Below, piece after piece: positions 25,290 through 34,085 of a stretch of 64,000 nt of DNA. The notes under the pieces are model-generated. The model saw only the letters and a program-made list of their open reading frames with translations. It made no database searches and was not told where the DNA came from. Origin of the DNA: Aurantiacibacter sp. MUD61 (lineage in GTDB: Bacteria > Pseudomonadota > Alphaproteobacteria > Sphingomonadales > Sphingomonadaceae); assembly GCF_027912455.1 (NCBI RefSeq), contig NZ_CP115446.1:1077501-1141500 (forward strand), read 5' to 3'. Numbering within the stretch: the stretch's first letter is position 1; the number at the start of each line of letters is the position of its first letter. A program made the position numbers and the translations under genes.

Positions 25290-27179
25290 TCATCTGAGGT
25301 TTGGTGCCTGCTCCAAAAACACGGCAGAGGCGTAACTTCCCCATAGCGACCAGATGGGTATCCGGTCAATTGCGGCCCCCTTCGCGCTGTCGAATGCCCC
25401 GCACACGATGTCGCTTTTTACAACCTCGCGAAATTGCGTGTTTTCATCGAGTTGCTCAGCGATAAATGCCTGCATTTCGGGCAGATAGGGTGCGAAGGTC
25501 TGGCTGAAATGAGCCTTGTCTTCCCGGTCGACAATCGCTCGCGGCAGAAGGTCGCGCATAGCTTCGCGATGGATGTATTTTGTCGTAAATCCGCGAAGCC
25601 GGATATGTTCGGGCGTGCTCGCGCTGAATTCCATGAATTTGCGCGAAAGCATGGGATGGCGATTTTCGACGCCGAGGCGGACCGATTGCAGATTAAGCAT
25701 GTCATACACCAGCAGGGCGAAGGGTTCGACTAGCTTGCCGCGCTTGGCACGATCATCGGCTGGGAGAGCAGCCGTTTCCGCCTCGAAAGCGTCGGCGCGT
25801 TGCTTCAGTACCATTTGCATTTCGTCAGACAGCCAGTCTGCTCCTGAAGCGATGCTTCGCTCGCCGTCGCGCAAGTCTCGCAGCCGGTCGCGCACGACAT
25901 CGGGCAGTGCGGCGACGAGGGATTGTCTGAGCGCCTGACGAGTCGACCAGCCAAGCCCTCTTGCTCGCCGATCCGCCCCGAAGCTTTGCCTGAAACCGCG
26001 CCAGTCAGCGCCGCGCAAGGACTGGCGATAATAATGCGGCAATCCATCGAGCCATTGGTCGCCGCCCTGGCCGGTCAGGCTGATGCGGCAGCCTTGCTCT
26101 GACGCGGCCTTGGCCAGACTTCGCAGCATCACCGTGTTGGGCAGGAAGGGTAGGCGCTGGTCACTGTTTGCCTGTGCTTCGAACCACTCGAGATCGGGGC
26201 AGAAGAGCGGGACACCCTCGATCGCGCGGCCAGTCGAGCGCACCAGAGCCTCGACATAGCGCGCTTCATCGGCAGGCGTGCCGCGCGGAGCTGATAGCGT
26301 GAAACCTGCAAGACCGGGGGAAGGCCATTTGCCCGCCCGATCCATGTGGTTCGCCAGTGCGAATATCGCCGATGAATCGAGCCCTCCGCTGACTTCGCAG
26401 GCCACCGGATGATCGCTGCGCCCGGCCTCTGCAACGCATTCCGTCAGCAGGCTCCGGTAATGCTCGATATACTCACCATCGGTGCGGTAGCGCGTGGTTA
26501 TGTCGAGCGGCAATTCCCAATATTCGCGCCGCTGGAGCTTGCCGTTTGCGACCGTCAGGCAGTGCCCGCGCGGGAGTCTCATAATGCCCTGCCACGGCGT
26601 CTCATCACAGGTGAACCAGCCATTGGCGATATGCTCGGCCAGATAGCCAAGGTTTGGATCGGGACGCTCATCCAGCGCTGCCAGAACGCCGGTGATATCG
26701 GTGGCCGCTACAAAGGTGCGCCCGTTCCAGTGATAATGCAGCTGGCGAAGCCCGGTGTGGTCGCAGGCGCAGAACAAGGCATTTTCGACGCGATCATAAA
26801 TGGCAAAAGCGAACTCGCCGTCTATGTGATCGAGGCATTCCTGGCCCCACAGGATGAAGGCCTGCAGCACCAGTTCCGCGTCGGAGCGATTGCGCAAGCG
26901 GGCTCCTCGCTGCGTCAGATCGCGGCGCAGTTCGGCATAATTCGCGACGTAACCATCGAGCGAAATCGTATAGCGCGAACCATCATCGCTGAGCGGCTGC
27001 ACACTGTCGCGATCTTCCGCGCTGATTTGGAGCGCGCAGTGGCCCATTCCGCAAGCGTCCAGCAATTGATGATGCACACCGTCCTGCCCGCGATAGTGCA
27101 TTGCGGCGGTCATCGCGCTGATCGCCGATGCGGCGGCGGGTTCGCCGTCTGTGTGCAGGATCACCGCGATTGCGCTCAT
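25290..27179 (-). CDS. Asparagine synthetase-like protein (lasso cyclase C candidate)
   Basis: A 629-residue homologue of asparagine synthetase B. In lasso loci this enzyme adenylates the side-chain carboxylate and closes the macrolactam. The N-terminal glutaminase domain is present, but the nucleophile Cys2 is absent (protein begins MSAIAV), so it should not hydrolyse glutamine. The ATP-pyrophosphatase domain has the PP-loop SGGLDSS (264-270) and SLTGQGGDQWLDG (about 367-379), where asparagine synthetases have GGDE. ATG at 27179 is chosen because the protein then begins as family members do; in-frame sequence upstream is low-complexity. It heads the minus-strand RiPP operon, 21 bases before the precursor. 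Confidence 0.87.
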   Translation of the reverse strand: MSAIAVILHTDGEPAAASAISAMTAAMHYRGQDGVHHQLLDACGMGHCALQISAEDRDSVQPLSDDGSRYTISLDGYVANYAELRRDLTQRGARLRNRSDAELVLQAFILWGQECLDHIDGEFAFAIYDRVENALFCACDHTGLRQLHYHWNGRTFVAATDITGVLAALDERPDPNLGYLAEHIANGWFTCDETPWQGIMRLPRGHCLTVANGKLQRREYWELPLDITTRYRTDGEYIEHYRSLLTECVAEAGRSDHPVACEVSGGLDSSAIFALANHMDRAGKWPSPGLAGFTLSAPRGTPADEARYVEALVRSTGRAIEGVPLFCPDLEWFEAQANSDQRLPFLPNTVMLRSLAKAASEQGCRISLTGQGGDQWLDGLPHYYRQSLRGADWRGFRQSFGADRRARGLGWSTRQALRQSLVAALPDVVRDRLRDLRDGERSIASGADWLSDEMQMVLKQRADAFEAETAALPADDRAKRGKLVEPFALLVYDMLNLQSVRLGVENRHPMLSRKFMEFSASTPEHIRLRGFTTKYIHREAMRDLLPRAIVDREDKAHFSQTFAPYLPEMQAFIAEQLDENTQFREVVKSDIVCGAFDSAKGAAIDRIPIWSLWGSYASAVFLEQAPNLR

Positions 27180-27334
27180 CGGTGCTTTCCATCTGAGTGC
27201 GGGAGGTGACGGGTTTCTAGGGTTGCTTGGACACCTGTGTCCAGCGAATGCTTGGCGCGGGCTGCCGCACGCAGCTTGCATTGCACCCTATCGCGGGGTT
27301 AAACCGCCACATTGATCGCTACGGGACAGTCCGC

Positions 27335-27598
27335 ATGCTGAAGAACACGCTTGCAATCATTGCCGCGACATTCGTGGCAACTGCACCCATCGCGGCGCAG
27401 GCGAATACGCGTGCGGACAGCGCTGGCATCTCGCTAGAGACCACGCAGATCGCTGCCATCACGGACGAGGATGATGATGACGACGAGGGTTTCATCTACA
27501 TCCTGCTGGGCGCGCTCCTGATCGGCGGAGGACTGCTTGTGCTGGTGGCCGCCGACACCAATGAGGGCTCGAACGCCTCGCCTGGCACGGGTGGCTGA
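27335..27598 (+). CDS. Small exported membrane protein of unknown function
   Basis: An 87-residue protein with a clear signal peptide (MLKNTLAIIAATFVATAPIA, cleavage near AQA-N), then a polar segment, a run of acidic residues (DEDDDDDEG), one membrane helix (FIYILLGALLIGGGLLVLVA) and a Gly/Ser-rich tail. The start at 27335 is chosen for the signal peptide. It diverges from the asparagine-synthetase-like gene across 155 bases that should hold both promoters. Its end overlaps the likely GTG start of the next gene. No family recognised; its position suggests a partner of the ligase-type protein downstream. Confidence 0.65.
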   Translation: MLKNTLAIIAATFVATAPIAAQANTRADSAGISLETTQIAAITDEDDDDDEGFIYILLGALLIGGGLLVLVAADTNEGSNASPGTGG

Positions 27599-28967
27599 CC
27601 CAAATCGCCAAAGCGGCGCTAACTTACGTTTCGGACAATCCGCTCGCTGGTTCGGCTCGCCTGATGTACATCTCAAAGTTCTGATATTGCTTGCTATTCT
27701 GCTGGGCGGTGGAGGCGTGGCCTATGGCCTCGGCAACATGGTCATTCAGCTCGCTGCCATCGCTGTGCTGGCGTTGAACTTGCGCGCTTGTGCCGACTTC
27801 GCCCGCAATGGCCCGCGCGCTTTGGTCGCACTGGTCGCCGTGACGCTGGCTCTTCCGCTCATCCAGCTGATCCCGCTGCCGCCTGCGCTCTGGCAGAGCT
27901 TGCCCGGGCGCGATCTGATAGCGCAGAGCTTCACCATCGCAGGGCTGGGTGCGGATCGCTGGTTTCCTGCCAGCGTCGATCCCATGCGCACACTCGTCGC
28001 GTTCTGCGGCACGCTTGCTCCCGCAGCGATCATCGTCACGGGCAGCATGCTGAGCCGGGAGCAGAAGCTCGGCTTGCTGCGCTGGGCTCTGATCTGCATT
28101 TGCGGGGCCTTTGTCCTTGGCGTTGTGCAATTCGCATCCGGCAACCAATGGGGACTGCTCTATGATGAGCGCTCCGATCCGAATGTGTTCTACGCGACCT
28201 TTGCCAATCGCAATTCGACAGCGCTTATGTTCGTCATCGCGCTCACCCTACTGGCGGCGCTGCCTCGTGCGAGGGGATTGGCGGCGGTTGCGAGTGCAGT
28301 CGCGGGCGTCCTCTTCGCGGTGGCAGTTGTCCTCACCCAGTCGCGAACGGGCATGGCCTTACTGGCCGTGCCCATTGGCCTGTTGGTGCTTCGACTGGGT
28401 GCTGCGGCGCTCGGACGCCGAACGCGGGAGCAAACGAGCCCCCGCATGGCGTTCGGCATGGCATTGGCTGCTGCAGTCGTGGTCAGCGGAGTGTTCGGAG
28501 CGTCCTATCTCACAGGAGGCCGAGTTGCCGAGAGCGTCGATCGCTTTGTCTCGGCGGGCGCGGCTGACCGGCCTGAGATGTGGGAAGACAGCTATTACGC
28601 AGCCGGACAGTACTGGCCGGTAGGCAGCGGCATGGGCACGTTCGACGAGGTTTTCCAGGTCCACGAATCGCTTGAATACGTCTCGCCGCGCCGCGCGGGC
28701 CGGGCGCACAGTGACTGGCTGGAGATCGCTATTGAGGGCGGCGTCTTTGCGCTTCTGGTCGCGGTGCTCTGGCTCGGCTGGGTCCTGCTTTCGGCCCTGC
28801 CACGCGGCAGTCGCGAGGGGACTTGGCTGCGGCTTGGCGCAGGCGCGGCGATAGGGGCGATCGCGCTGCAGTCATTGGTCGATTACCCGCTGCGCAACCA
28901 GTCGCTGCTCTGCCTCGCTGCCCTGTGTATCGTGCTGCTGGTCTCTCGCAGAGAGCAGGTGTCGTGA
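27591..28967 (+). CDS. O-antigen ligase family membrane protein
   Basis: Polytopic membrane protein (458 residues from the GTG at 27591) of the O-antigen ligase/polymerase family. It has about twelve hydrophobic segments, LTQSRTGMALLAVPIGLLVL and a periplasmic loop ending in YVSPRRAGRAHSDWLEIAIE, the hallmark H-x-x-W/Y-like end of the Wzy_C loop. It is the second of three proteins of this type in the window (others at 8188 and 47419). The start is not certain; GTG 27591 overlaps the preceding stop. It is coupled to the next gene by TGATG. Whether it polymerises, ligates or glycosylates cannot be told. Confidence 0.8.
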   Translation: MADPNRQSGANLRFGQSARWFGSPDVHLKVLILLAILLGGGGVAYGLGNMVIQLAAIAVLALNLRACADFARNGPRALVALVAVTLALPLIQLIPLPPALWQSLPGRDLIAQSFTIAGLGADRWFPASVDPMRTLVAFCGTLAPAAIIVTGSMLSREQKLGLLRWALICICGAFVLGVVQFASGNQWGLLYDERSDPNVFYATFANRNSTALMFVIALTLLAALPRARGLAAVASAVAGVLFAVAVVLTQSRTGMALLAVPIGLLVLRLGAAALGRRTREQTSPRMAFGMALAAAVVVSGVFGASYLTGGRVAESVDRFVSAGAADRPEMWEDSYYAAGQYWPVGSGMGTFDEVFQVHESLEYVSPRRAGRAHSDWLEIAIEGGVFALLVAVLWLGWVLLSALPRGSREGTWLRLGAGAAIGAIALQSLVDYPLRNQSLLCLAALCIVLLVSRREQVS

Positions 28968-29665
28968 TGGGCCGGGTCATCTGGATTGGCGCGCTCCTGG
29001 CGCTCGCCGCGGTGGTGATCTTCGCCCAACTAGACCGTGCATCGCGCTTCCAGCCGCATCTGGCACCGCTCGTTCCGCGCGCTTTTTCCGGCTTTGCCGC
29101 CGAACAGCGCAGCCGCGAGGCCATCGCGGCGGGGTATGGCGAGACCGCTGTGCGTGAGGCTAGCCGCCTCATCGCGCGCCGCCCCTTGCCTGCCGAGCAC
29201 CTTGCCCTGCTCTCGCTCGCGGCGACCCAGAATGGCGATCAGGCGCTGGCCCTCGCCGCGATGGAAGCGAGCGCGACGCGCGGCTGGCGTGTGCCGGTTG
29301 CCCAGCTGGCCTCCGCCCGCGCTGCGCTCTCGGCAGAGCGCTACGATCTCGCAGCGCAGCGCATTGCCGCGCTGCTGTCGACTGGCTCACTACCTGACGA
29401 GACCCACGCCCTGCTTGCCGAGCTCATCACCAGCGCAGAAGGCCGCGCCGCGATGGCCGAGCGTTACGCGGCTGAGGGGCATTGGCAGGCCAACTCGCTC
29501 ACGGTGGCGCTGCCCTCTGCCGATCCGCGCGATGTCGCGTGGCTTCTAGCCGAGGCGCTCGATGCGGGCGCTACCCTGCCGTGCGACCGGCTCGCCATTC
29601 TCGCCGCATCCGCTTCATCAGAGGATCGTGCGCTCTTCTGGCCGCGCGATTGTCCTGCTGATTAG
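28967..29665 (+). CDS. Hypothetical membrane-anchored, helical-repeat protein
   Basis: A 232-residue protein with one N-terminal membrane helix (MGRVIWIGALLALAAVVIFA) and an alanine/leucine-rich helical remainder (for example HLALLSLAATQNGDQALALA and RYDLAAQRIAALLSTGSLPD) that looks like TPR-type repeats. It contains two C-terminal cysteines. ATG at 28967 shares one base with the previous stop. Coupling to the ligase-like protein suggests a periplasmic accessory role in surface glycan assembly, but no family is recognised. The end overlaps the convergent lptA stop by four bases. Confidence 0.6.
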   Translation: MGRVIWIGALLALAAVVIFAQLDRASRFQPHLAPLVPRAFSGFAAEQRSREAIAAGYGETAVREASRLIARRPLPAEHLALLSLAATQNGDQALALAAMEASATRGWRVPVAQLASARAALSAERYDLAAQRIAALLSTGSLPDETHALLAELITSAEGRAAMAERYAAEGHWQANSLTVALPSADPRDVAWLLAEALDAGATLPCDRLAILAASASSEDRALFWPRDCPAD

Positions 29666-30234
29666 TTGCCTTCCGGCACCGCGAAAGTGCCCGACACGCG
29701 CCCGTCGCTGTCGCGCGAGCCCTGCCCGTCGACACTCGTCACGCCGGAGTTCAGATCGAGCACCAGACGACCGCCATCGAGCCGGTCGGTCCCGCGATTG
29801 ATCGCCACCCCGCCAGACAGGATGATCACCCGCCGGTTGAAGTCATAGACTGCCGCATCGCCGCGCGCTCGTTCATCGCCGCGGGTCACTACGACGCCGC
29901 CGGTCGCATTGATGCGCTGGATGCGCAGCGTTCCGGCATCGGTGTACGCGATGGTCGTGCGGTCAGCGGTCATCCGCAGATTGCCCTGCTGGATCACGAC
30001 ATTGCCTGAAAGCACCACGCGGTTCTGCCGATCCTGCAGCTGGCCATTGTCGGCAGACCAGCTGACCGGCTCATTCGAGACGATTCCGCCCAGATCCTGC
30101 GCCCCTGCCAGCGCGCCAAAGCCGATCGCGCTTGCACCGCCTGCCAGAAGGCCGGCGGCAAGTCCGCGCAGGGCCAGCTTGCGTAAAGGGAGGCGGGAAG
30201 CTGTCGTGTCGGTCATCGTCGATCTCTTTGTCAT
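29662..30234 (-). CDS. lptA: LptA/OstA-family periplasmic lipopolysaccharide transport protein
   Basis: Periplasmic bridge protein that carries LPS from LptC to LptDE. The 190-residue precursor has an N-terminal signal region (LALRGLAAGLLAGGASAIGF) and an OstA beta-jellyroll: VVLSGNVVIQQGNLRMTADR, TGGVVVTRGDERARGDAAVY and IILSGGVAINRGTDRLDGGR. The gene follows lptC with one base between stop and start. ATG at 30234 or 30216. LptB is not in the window. Order rnd-lptC-lptA is common in Sphingomonadales. Confidence 0.9.
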   Translation of the reverse strand: MTKRSTMTDTTASRLPLRKLALRGLAAGLLAGGASAIGFGALAGAQDLGGIVSNEPVSWSADNGQLQDRQNRVVLSGNVVIQQGNLRMTADRTTIAYTDAGTLRIQRINATGGVVVTRGDERARGDAAVYDFNRRVIILSGGVAINRGTDRLDGGRLVLDLNSGVTSVDGQGSRDSDGRVSGTFAVPEGN

Positions 30235-30235
30235 A

Positions 30236-30904
30236 CTAACGTCCCGGCATGCTCATGCCGCTTGGCATGCGCAATTGTCCGGGCACCATGCGTCCGCGCA
30301 CATTGCCGGTGAGAGTGAATGTGCGCGCTTCCATGTCGGCCTGCATCGAATCCGCCTGGAACGTGCCTGCCGGTATCTCGCCGCGTATCCCGCCTTCGCC
30401 CATCAGCGTGCGGGTGAGGAGGTTGATCGTTACATTGCTGGCGGTGAATTCATAGCCGTCCGACGCGGTAAAGCGCACCGTGCCGGGAATGCCCACCTGC
30501 TCGTCATCGATGTCATAGCTGCCTTCGGGCGCGCTCAGCACGGCGGGGCCTTCGGGCAGCAGGAGGCGCGCGGTGAGCTCGCGCATTTCCACCACCGGCA
30601 CCGAATTGCTCTGCTGGACGGCAGAGCCTGCGATCAGCGAAAAGGGCCGGCCTTCGCCGTCCTCTCCGCGGTACATGGCATTGTCGACGCGCAGCCGGTC
30701 ATCGGCGACGGCGACCTTGTTGCGATCGAGCAGGAAGCTGACTTCGCCGCGCGGCCCCAGCGGGGTGATCAGCATGAGCGCTGCGACCACACCGACCAGT
30801 GCAGGCAAGCCGACCGCCAGCGCGCGCACGACCTTGTCGAGCGAGCTGCCCGGGGCGGCGAAAGCCTGGCGCTTTGAGCGCATACGGTCGGCGGCGGCGG
30901 TCAT
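30236..30904 (-). CDS. lptC: LPS export ABC transporter periplasmic protein LptC
   Basis: Inner-membrane anchored, periplasmic LptC of 222 residues. One N-terminal membrane helix (ALAVGLPALVGVVAALMLIT) is followed by the LptC/OstA-like fold: RYRGED-type strand VDNAMYRGEDGEGRPFSLIA, APEGSYDIDDEQVGIPG and ASNVTINLLTRTLMGEGGIR. It is encoded between ribonuclease D and lptA on the same strand, which supports the call. Confidence 0.88.
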   Translation of the reverse strand: MTAAADRMRSKRQAFAAPGSSLDKVVRALAVGLPALVGVVAALMLITPLGPRGEVSFLLDRNKVAVADDRLRVDNAMYRGEDGEGRPFSLIAGSAVQQSNSVPVVEMRELTARLLLPEGPAVLSAPEGSYDIDDEQVGIPGTVRFTASDGYEFTASNVTINLLTRTLMGEGGIRGEIPAGTFQADSMQADMEARTFTLTGNVRGRMVPGQLRMPSGMSMPGR

Positions 30905-30940
30905 GTGTGTCTCTAACGCCAGAGGATGGCCATTTGCTCC

Positions 30941-31558
30941 TTACGCGTGGCTGAAGATGTCGTGATCCGCCCAACCGGCAATGTCGAGCCGTGCGCGGGT
31001 GGGCAGGAAGTCGAAACAGGCCTGCGCCATTGCAGTGCGGCCTTCGCGCTCCAGCCGCTCGATGAAGACATCGCGCATGCGGTGGAGGTAGCGCACATCG
31101 GACGCGGCATATTCGCGCTGCGCATCGTTCAGTTCCACCGCACCCCAGTCACTCGATTGCTGCTGCTTTGAGATCGACTCGCCCAACAGTTCGTCGACGA
31201 GGATCTTGAGGCCATGGCGATCGGTGAATGTGCGGGTCAGCTTGCTGGCGATCTTTGTGCAGAACACCGGGCCTGCCTCCACGCCCAGATAGTACTCGAT
31301 CGCGGCAAGGTCGAAACGCGCGAAGTGGTAGATCTTGATGCGATCCGGATCGGCGAGCACCGCCTTCAGATTCGGCGCATCGAAGGTGCTGTCCTTGGCA
31401 AAGCGCACCAGATGCTCATCGCCCTGGCCATCGCTGATCTGGACGACGCACAAGCGGTCGCGCGGCGTTACCAGCCCCATGGTTTCGGTATCGACGGCAA
31501 CGGGGCCATCGGCGAGCACGCCTGCGGGCAGGTCTTCTTCGTGAAAGTGTACAGTCAT
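30941..31558 (-). CDS. rnd: Ribonuclease D family 3'-5' exonuclease
   Basis: DEDDy exonuclease of 205 residues, the short alphaproteobacterial form lacking HRDC domains. Exo I is AVDTETMGL (Asp23, Glu25), Exo II is in YHFARFDLAAIEYYLG and Exo III is YAASDVRYLHRMRD with the catalytic Tyr and Asp. It acts in stable RNA 3' maturation in the cytoplasm. It lies just upstream of lptC in the same orientation, 36 bases apart. Confidence 0.9.
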   Translation of the reverse strand: MTVHFHEEDLPAGVLADGPVAVDTETMGLVTPRDRLCVVQISDGQGDEHLVRFAKDSTFDAPNLKAVLADPDRIKIYHFARFDLAAIEYYLGVEAGPVFCTKIASKLTRTFTDRHGLKILVDELLGESISKQQQSSDWGAVELNDAQREYAASDVRYLHRMRDVFIERLEREGRTAMAQACFDFLPTRARLDIAGWADHDIFSHA

Positions 31559-31627
31559 CGCTGCCGCCTTAGTCGCAATGGGGATAGGAGGGAAGGGCGG
31601 ACTGGCCCTGCCATCCCGGCGCCCCTA

Positions 31628-31655
31628 TCCGTTCGTCCTGAGCCTGTCGAAAGGC
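31628..31655 (+). repeat. Short dispersed-repeat-like motif
   Basis: The stretch GTTCGTCCTGAGCCTGTCGA followed by AAGGC (from 31631) resembles a dispersed intergenic motif of the form TTCGT-cTGAGC-TGTCGAA seen in many proteobacterial genomes. It lies between the divergent rnd and ung genes. Only one copy is in this window, so the repeat call rests on remembered pattern. Confidence 0.4.
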
Positions 31656-31671
31656 GATGAGAGGTTGATCC

Positions 31672-32355
31672 ATGTCCGATGCCATTCCCGATAGCTGGAA
31701 GCCGGTTCTCGAACCTGCACTCGCCACGCCTGAAGCGCGCAGACTGGGCGGCTGGCTGCGAGCGGAGGAGGATGCGGGCAAGCGTATCTACCCGCCGCGC
31801 GGCTGCCGCCTGCGCGCGCTGGAGCTGACGCCGCTGGAAAGCGTGAAAGTCGTGATCCTGGGGCAGGATCCGTATCACGGGCCGGGGCAGGCGCATGGGC
31901 TGTGCTTCTCGGTGCAGGACGGTGTCAAAGTGCCGCCATCGCTGGTCAACATCTTCAAGGAGATGGAGAGCGATATCGGCATTGCGCGTCCCACCCATGG
32001 CAACCTTGAAAGCTGGGCGCAGCAGGGCGTGCTGCTGCTCAACAACACGCTGACGGTGGAGGAAGCCAGGGCAGGCAGCCATGCGGGTAAGGGGTGGGAC
32101 GCGATTACCGATGCCTGCGTCGCGGCAGTGGCCGAGCGCGATGCGCCCTGCGTTTTCATCCTCTGGGGCAGCCATGCGCAGGCCAAGGCGAAGCGCATTC
32201 CGGCACTCGGCGCGAGCGATCGGCATCTGCTCATCACCAGCCCGCACCCCAGCCCGCTGTCCGCACATCGCGGCTTCCTTGGCAGCATGCCTTTCAGCCG
32301 GACCAACGCCTTTCTGGAAGCGCAGGGGTGTGAGCCTGTCGACTGGTCGCTCTGA
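31672..32355 (+). CDS. ung: Uracil-DNA glycosylase, family 1
   Basis: Removes uracil from DNA to start base-excision repair. The 227-residue protein has the catalytic motif VILGQDPYHGPGQAHGLCFS (catalytic Asp66) and LLLNNTLTVE. The leucine-loop motif HPSPLSAHRGFLG comes near the C-terminus. Length is normal. It is transcribed divergently from rnd. Confidence 0.97.
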   Translation: MSDAIPDSWKPVLEPALATPEARRLGGWLRAEEDAGKRIYPPRGCRLRALELTPLESVKVVILGQDPYHGPGQAHGLCFSVQDGVKVPPSLVNIFKEMESDIGIARPTHGNLESWAQQGVLLLNNTLTVEEARAGSHAGKGWDAITDACVAAVAERDAPCVFILWGSHAQAKAKRIPALGASDRHLLITSPHPSPLSAHRGFLGSMPFSRTNAFLEAQGCEPVDWSL

Positions 32356-32375
32356 CCCGAGTCGAACGCCCGGGG

Positions 32376-32402
32376 GTGTGACAGGTGTGACAGGTGTGAC
32401 AG
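32376..32402 (+). repeat. Three tandem copies of GTGTGACAG
   Basis: The 9-base unit GTGTGACAG is repeated head to tail at 32376-32384, 32385-32393 and 32394-32402, followed by a partial TGTC. It lies in the 175-base gap between ung and the DksA-like gene. It may be a repeat tract or a multi-site binding region for a regulator; function unknown. Confidence 0.8.
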
Positions 32403-32530
32403 TGTCCTGAAGCAAAATCTCCGGCGTGCGTTTCATGACTGCAAAATGCTGTATCGGAAAGGAAATTTGCATTGCGCCGAGCATGGGGTGGGCTTTGACA
32501 AACGCGCAGTTTGTAGGAAAGCTGTTTCGC

Positions 32531-32857
32531 ATGACCGAGGATGACGCGCGCCAAGCTCTCACCGCCCGGCTGGAAGAGCTGGACCGGCTCGATGCGCTGA
32601 GCGCGGAGGGCCGAGAGCCCGTCACCCTGCAGCAGGACAGCGTGGGCCGCCTCTCCCGCATGGACGCAATGCAGCAGCAGGCGATGGCCCAGGCCGAGGA
32701 GCGCCGCCGCAGCGCAGAACGCGCGCGCATCAAAGCTGCCTTCGCGCGGCTCGACGAGGGCGAATGGGGCTATTGCGCCAAATGCGGCGAGGAGATTGCT
32801 GCGGGACGGCTCAGCAACGACCCGAGCGTCGCGCGCTGTGTGGGGTGCGCGGGTTAA
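32531..32857 (+). CDS. TraR/DksA-type zinc finger protein
   Basis: Short DksA/TraR-family protein of 108 residues. An N-terminal coiled coil (EDDARQALTARLEELDRLDA onwards, with acidic residues at the turn) is followed by a four-cysteine zinc finger (Cys82, Cys85, Cys103, Cys106) in WGYCAKCGEEIAAGRL and ARCVGC. DksA relatives bind the RNA polymerase secondary channel. This is shorter than DksA (about 150) and closer to the truncated alphaproteobacterial forms. ATG at 32531 is used; in-frame codons upstream are non-homologous. Confidence 0.85.
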   Translation: MTEDDARQALTARLEELDRLDALSAEGREPVTLQQDSVGRLSRMDAMQQQAMAQAEERRRSAERARIKAAFARLDEGEWGYCAKCGEEIAAGRLSNDPSVARCVGCAG

Positions 32858-32929
32858 AAAGATTCCGTAATTCCATTGCCTTGACTCGCGGGAGGGTCGC
32901 TTGCAGTGTACGCGAGAAGGGGAGAGGTC

Positions 32930-34000
32930 ATGCTTGGCGAAGCATTCGTCCATGCCGTATTGGACAGCACTGATAGCCTGATTTTTGTGAAAGATCGCGA
33001 ATCCCGCGTCGTCTATGCCAATGACGCGTTTCTCGCGCTCTATTCTCCTGAAGAACGCAAGAACGTGATCGGCGCGACGACAGTCGAGAATTTTGCCGAA
33101 GATGAGGCTGCGCTTTTCCTTGAGGAAGACCGCAAGGCATTTGCCCGCGGACAATCCGAAATCGTCGAAGAAATCACCGATTGGGAGGGTGAAAAGCGGA
33201 TCCTCAGCACGCGCAAGACGGTCTATACGACAGAGGATGGTGGGGAATTGCTGCTGGCAATTGCCAAGGACATTACCGCGCTCAAAAACCGCGAGCATGC
33301 GTTGACCCGGGCTAACAGGCAATTGCGCGAATATGCCCATTCGGTGGCGCATGATTTGCGCAGCCCGATTGCAGCGATCATCAGCGGTGTGAGCATTATC
33401 GAGCGGGACAAGAATTCAAGCCTGAGCGAACGCGCCACACTGGTCAGCAAGGCCGTGAAGGAAAGCGCGCATGGGTTGTCGAAACATCTTACAGCCATGC
33501 TTGAGGCTGCGAAATCCGACCAGCTTGGGCTGAGCTTCAAGGAGACCGATCTCAACCTTCTGCTGGAGGAAGTTCGCTTCAATCTGTCCGCGCTGTCGAT
33601 CAGTCGCGAGGCGAAGATCCATTCGCCGCGCTTGCCGGTAGTCGTTGTCGAACCGACCCTGTTCCGACAAATGCTGCAAAGCCTGATCGAAAATGCCATT
33701 CGCCATGCGGGGGTTGAAAAACCGGTGGTAAAAATTGGCGTCCAGCGCGACGGCGGCGAATATGAAATCAGTTTTTGCGACAAGGGCCCGGGCATTCCCA
33801 CGGAAAAACGCCATCTGGCGATGAAGCCCTTCTCCAAACCCGAAGACGGGCATGTCGGCGAAGGCTACGGTCTCGGACTGATGCAGTGCCAGCGCATTGC
33901 CCAGCTCCACGAAGGGTTCCTCGAAATCCCAAACGAAAAAACGGCGCCCGACGATCCGACAATCGTCGCGCGTATCTCCGCAGAGCTGCAAGCGCGCTGA
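32930..34000 (+). CDS. PAS domain sensor histidine kinase, soluble
   Basis: A 356-residue histidine kinase with no membrane segment. Residues 10-120 form a PAS domain (LIFVKDRESRVVYANDAFLA, then a PAC end LLLAIAKDITALKNRE). The dimerisation domain has the H-box SVAHDLRSPIAAII with phosphoacceptor His141. The ATPase domain has N-box LQSLIENAIRHAG, G1 FCDKGPGIP and G2 VGEGYGLGLMQCQRIAQLH. ATG 32930 is preferred over GTG 32906 because GGAGAGG lies just upstream. No response regulator gene is adjacent, so it is an orphan; signal unknown, sensed in the cytoplasm. Confidence 0.9.
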   Translation: MLGEAFVHAVLDSTDSLIFVKDRESRVVYANDAFLALYSPEERKNVIGATTVENFAEDEAALFLEEDRKAFARGQSEIVEEITDWEGEKRILSTRKTVYTTEDGGELLLAIAKDITALKNREHALTRANRQLREYAHSVAHDLRSPIAAIISGVSIIERDKNSSLSERATLVSKAVKESAHGLSKHLTAMLEAAKSDQLGLSFKETDLNLLLEEVRFNLSALSISREAKIHSPRLPVVVVEPTLFRQMLQSLIENAIRHAGVEKPVVKIGVQRDGGEYEISFCDKGPGIPTEKRHLAMKPFSKPEDGHVGEGYGLGLMQCQRIAQLHEGFLEIPNEKTAPDDPTIVARISAELQAR

Positions 34001-34085
34001 AGCGGGTTTTTGTCGGGCAGATCGCCCGGCGAGGCTCCTCTCCGCGATTGAGAGAAACGCAAGCAATTCGCGCTAAACCCGTGTC

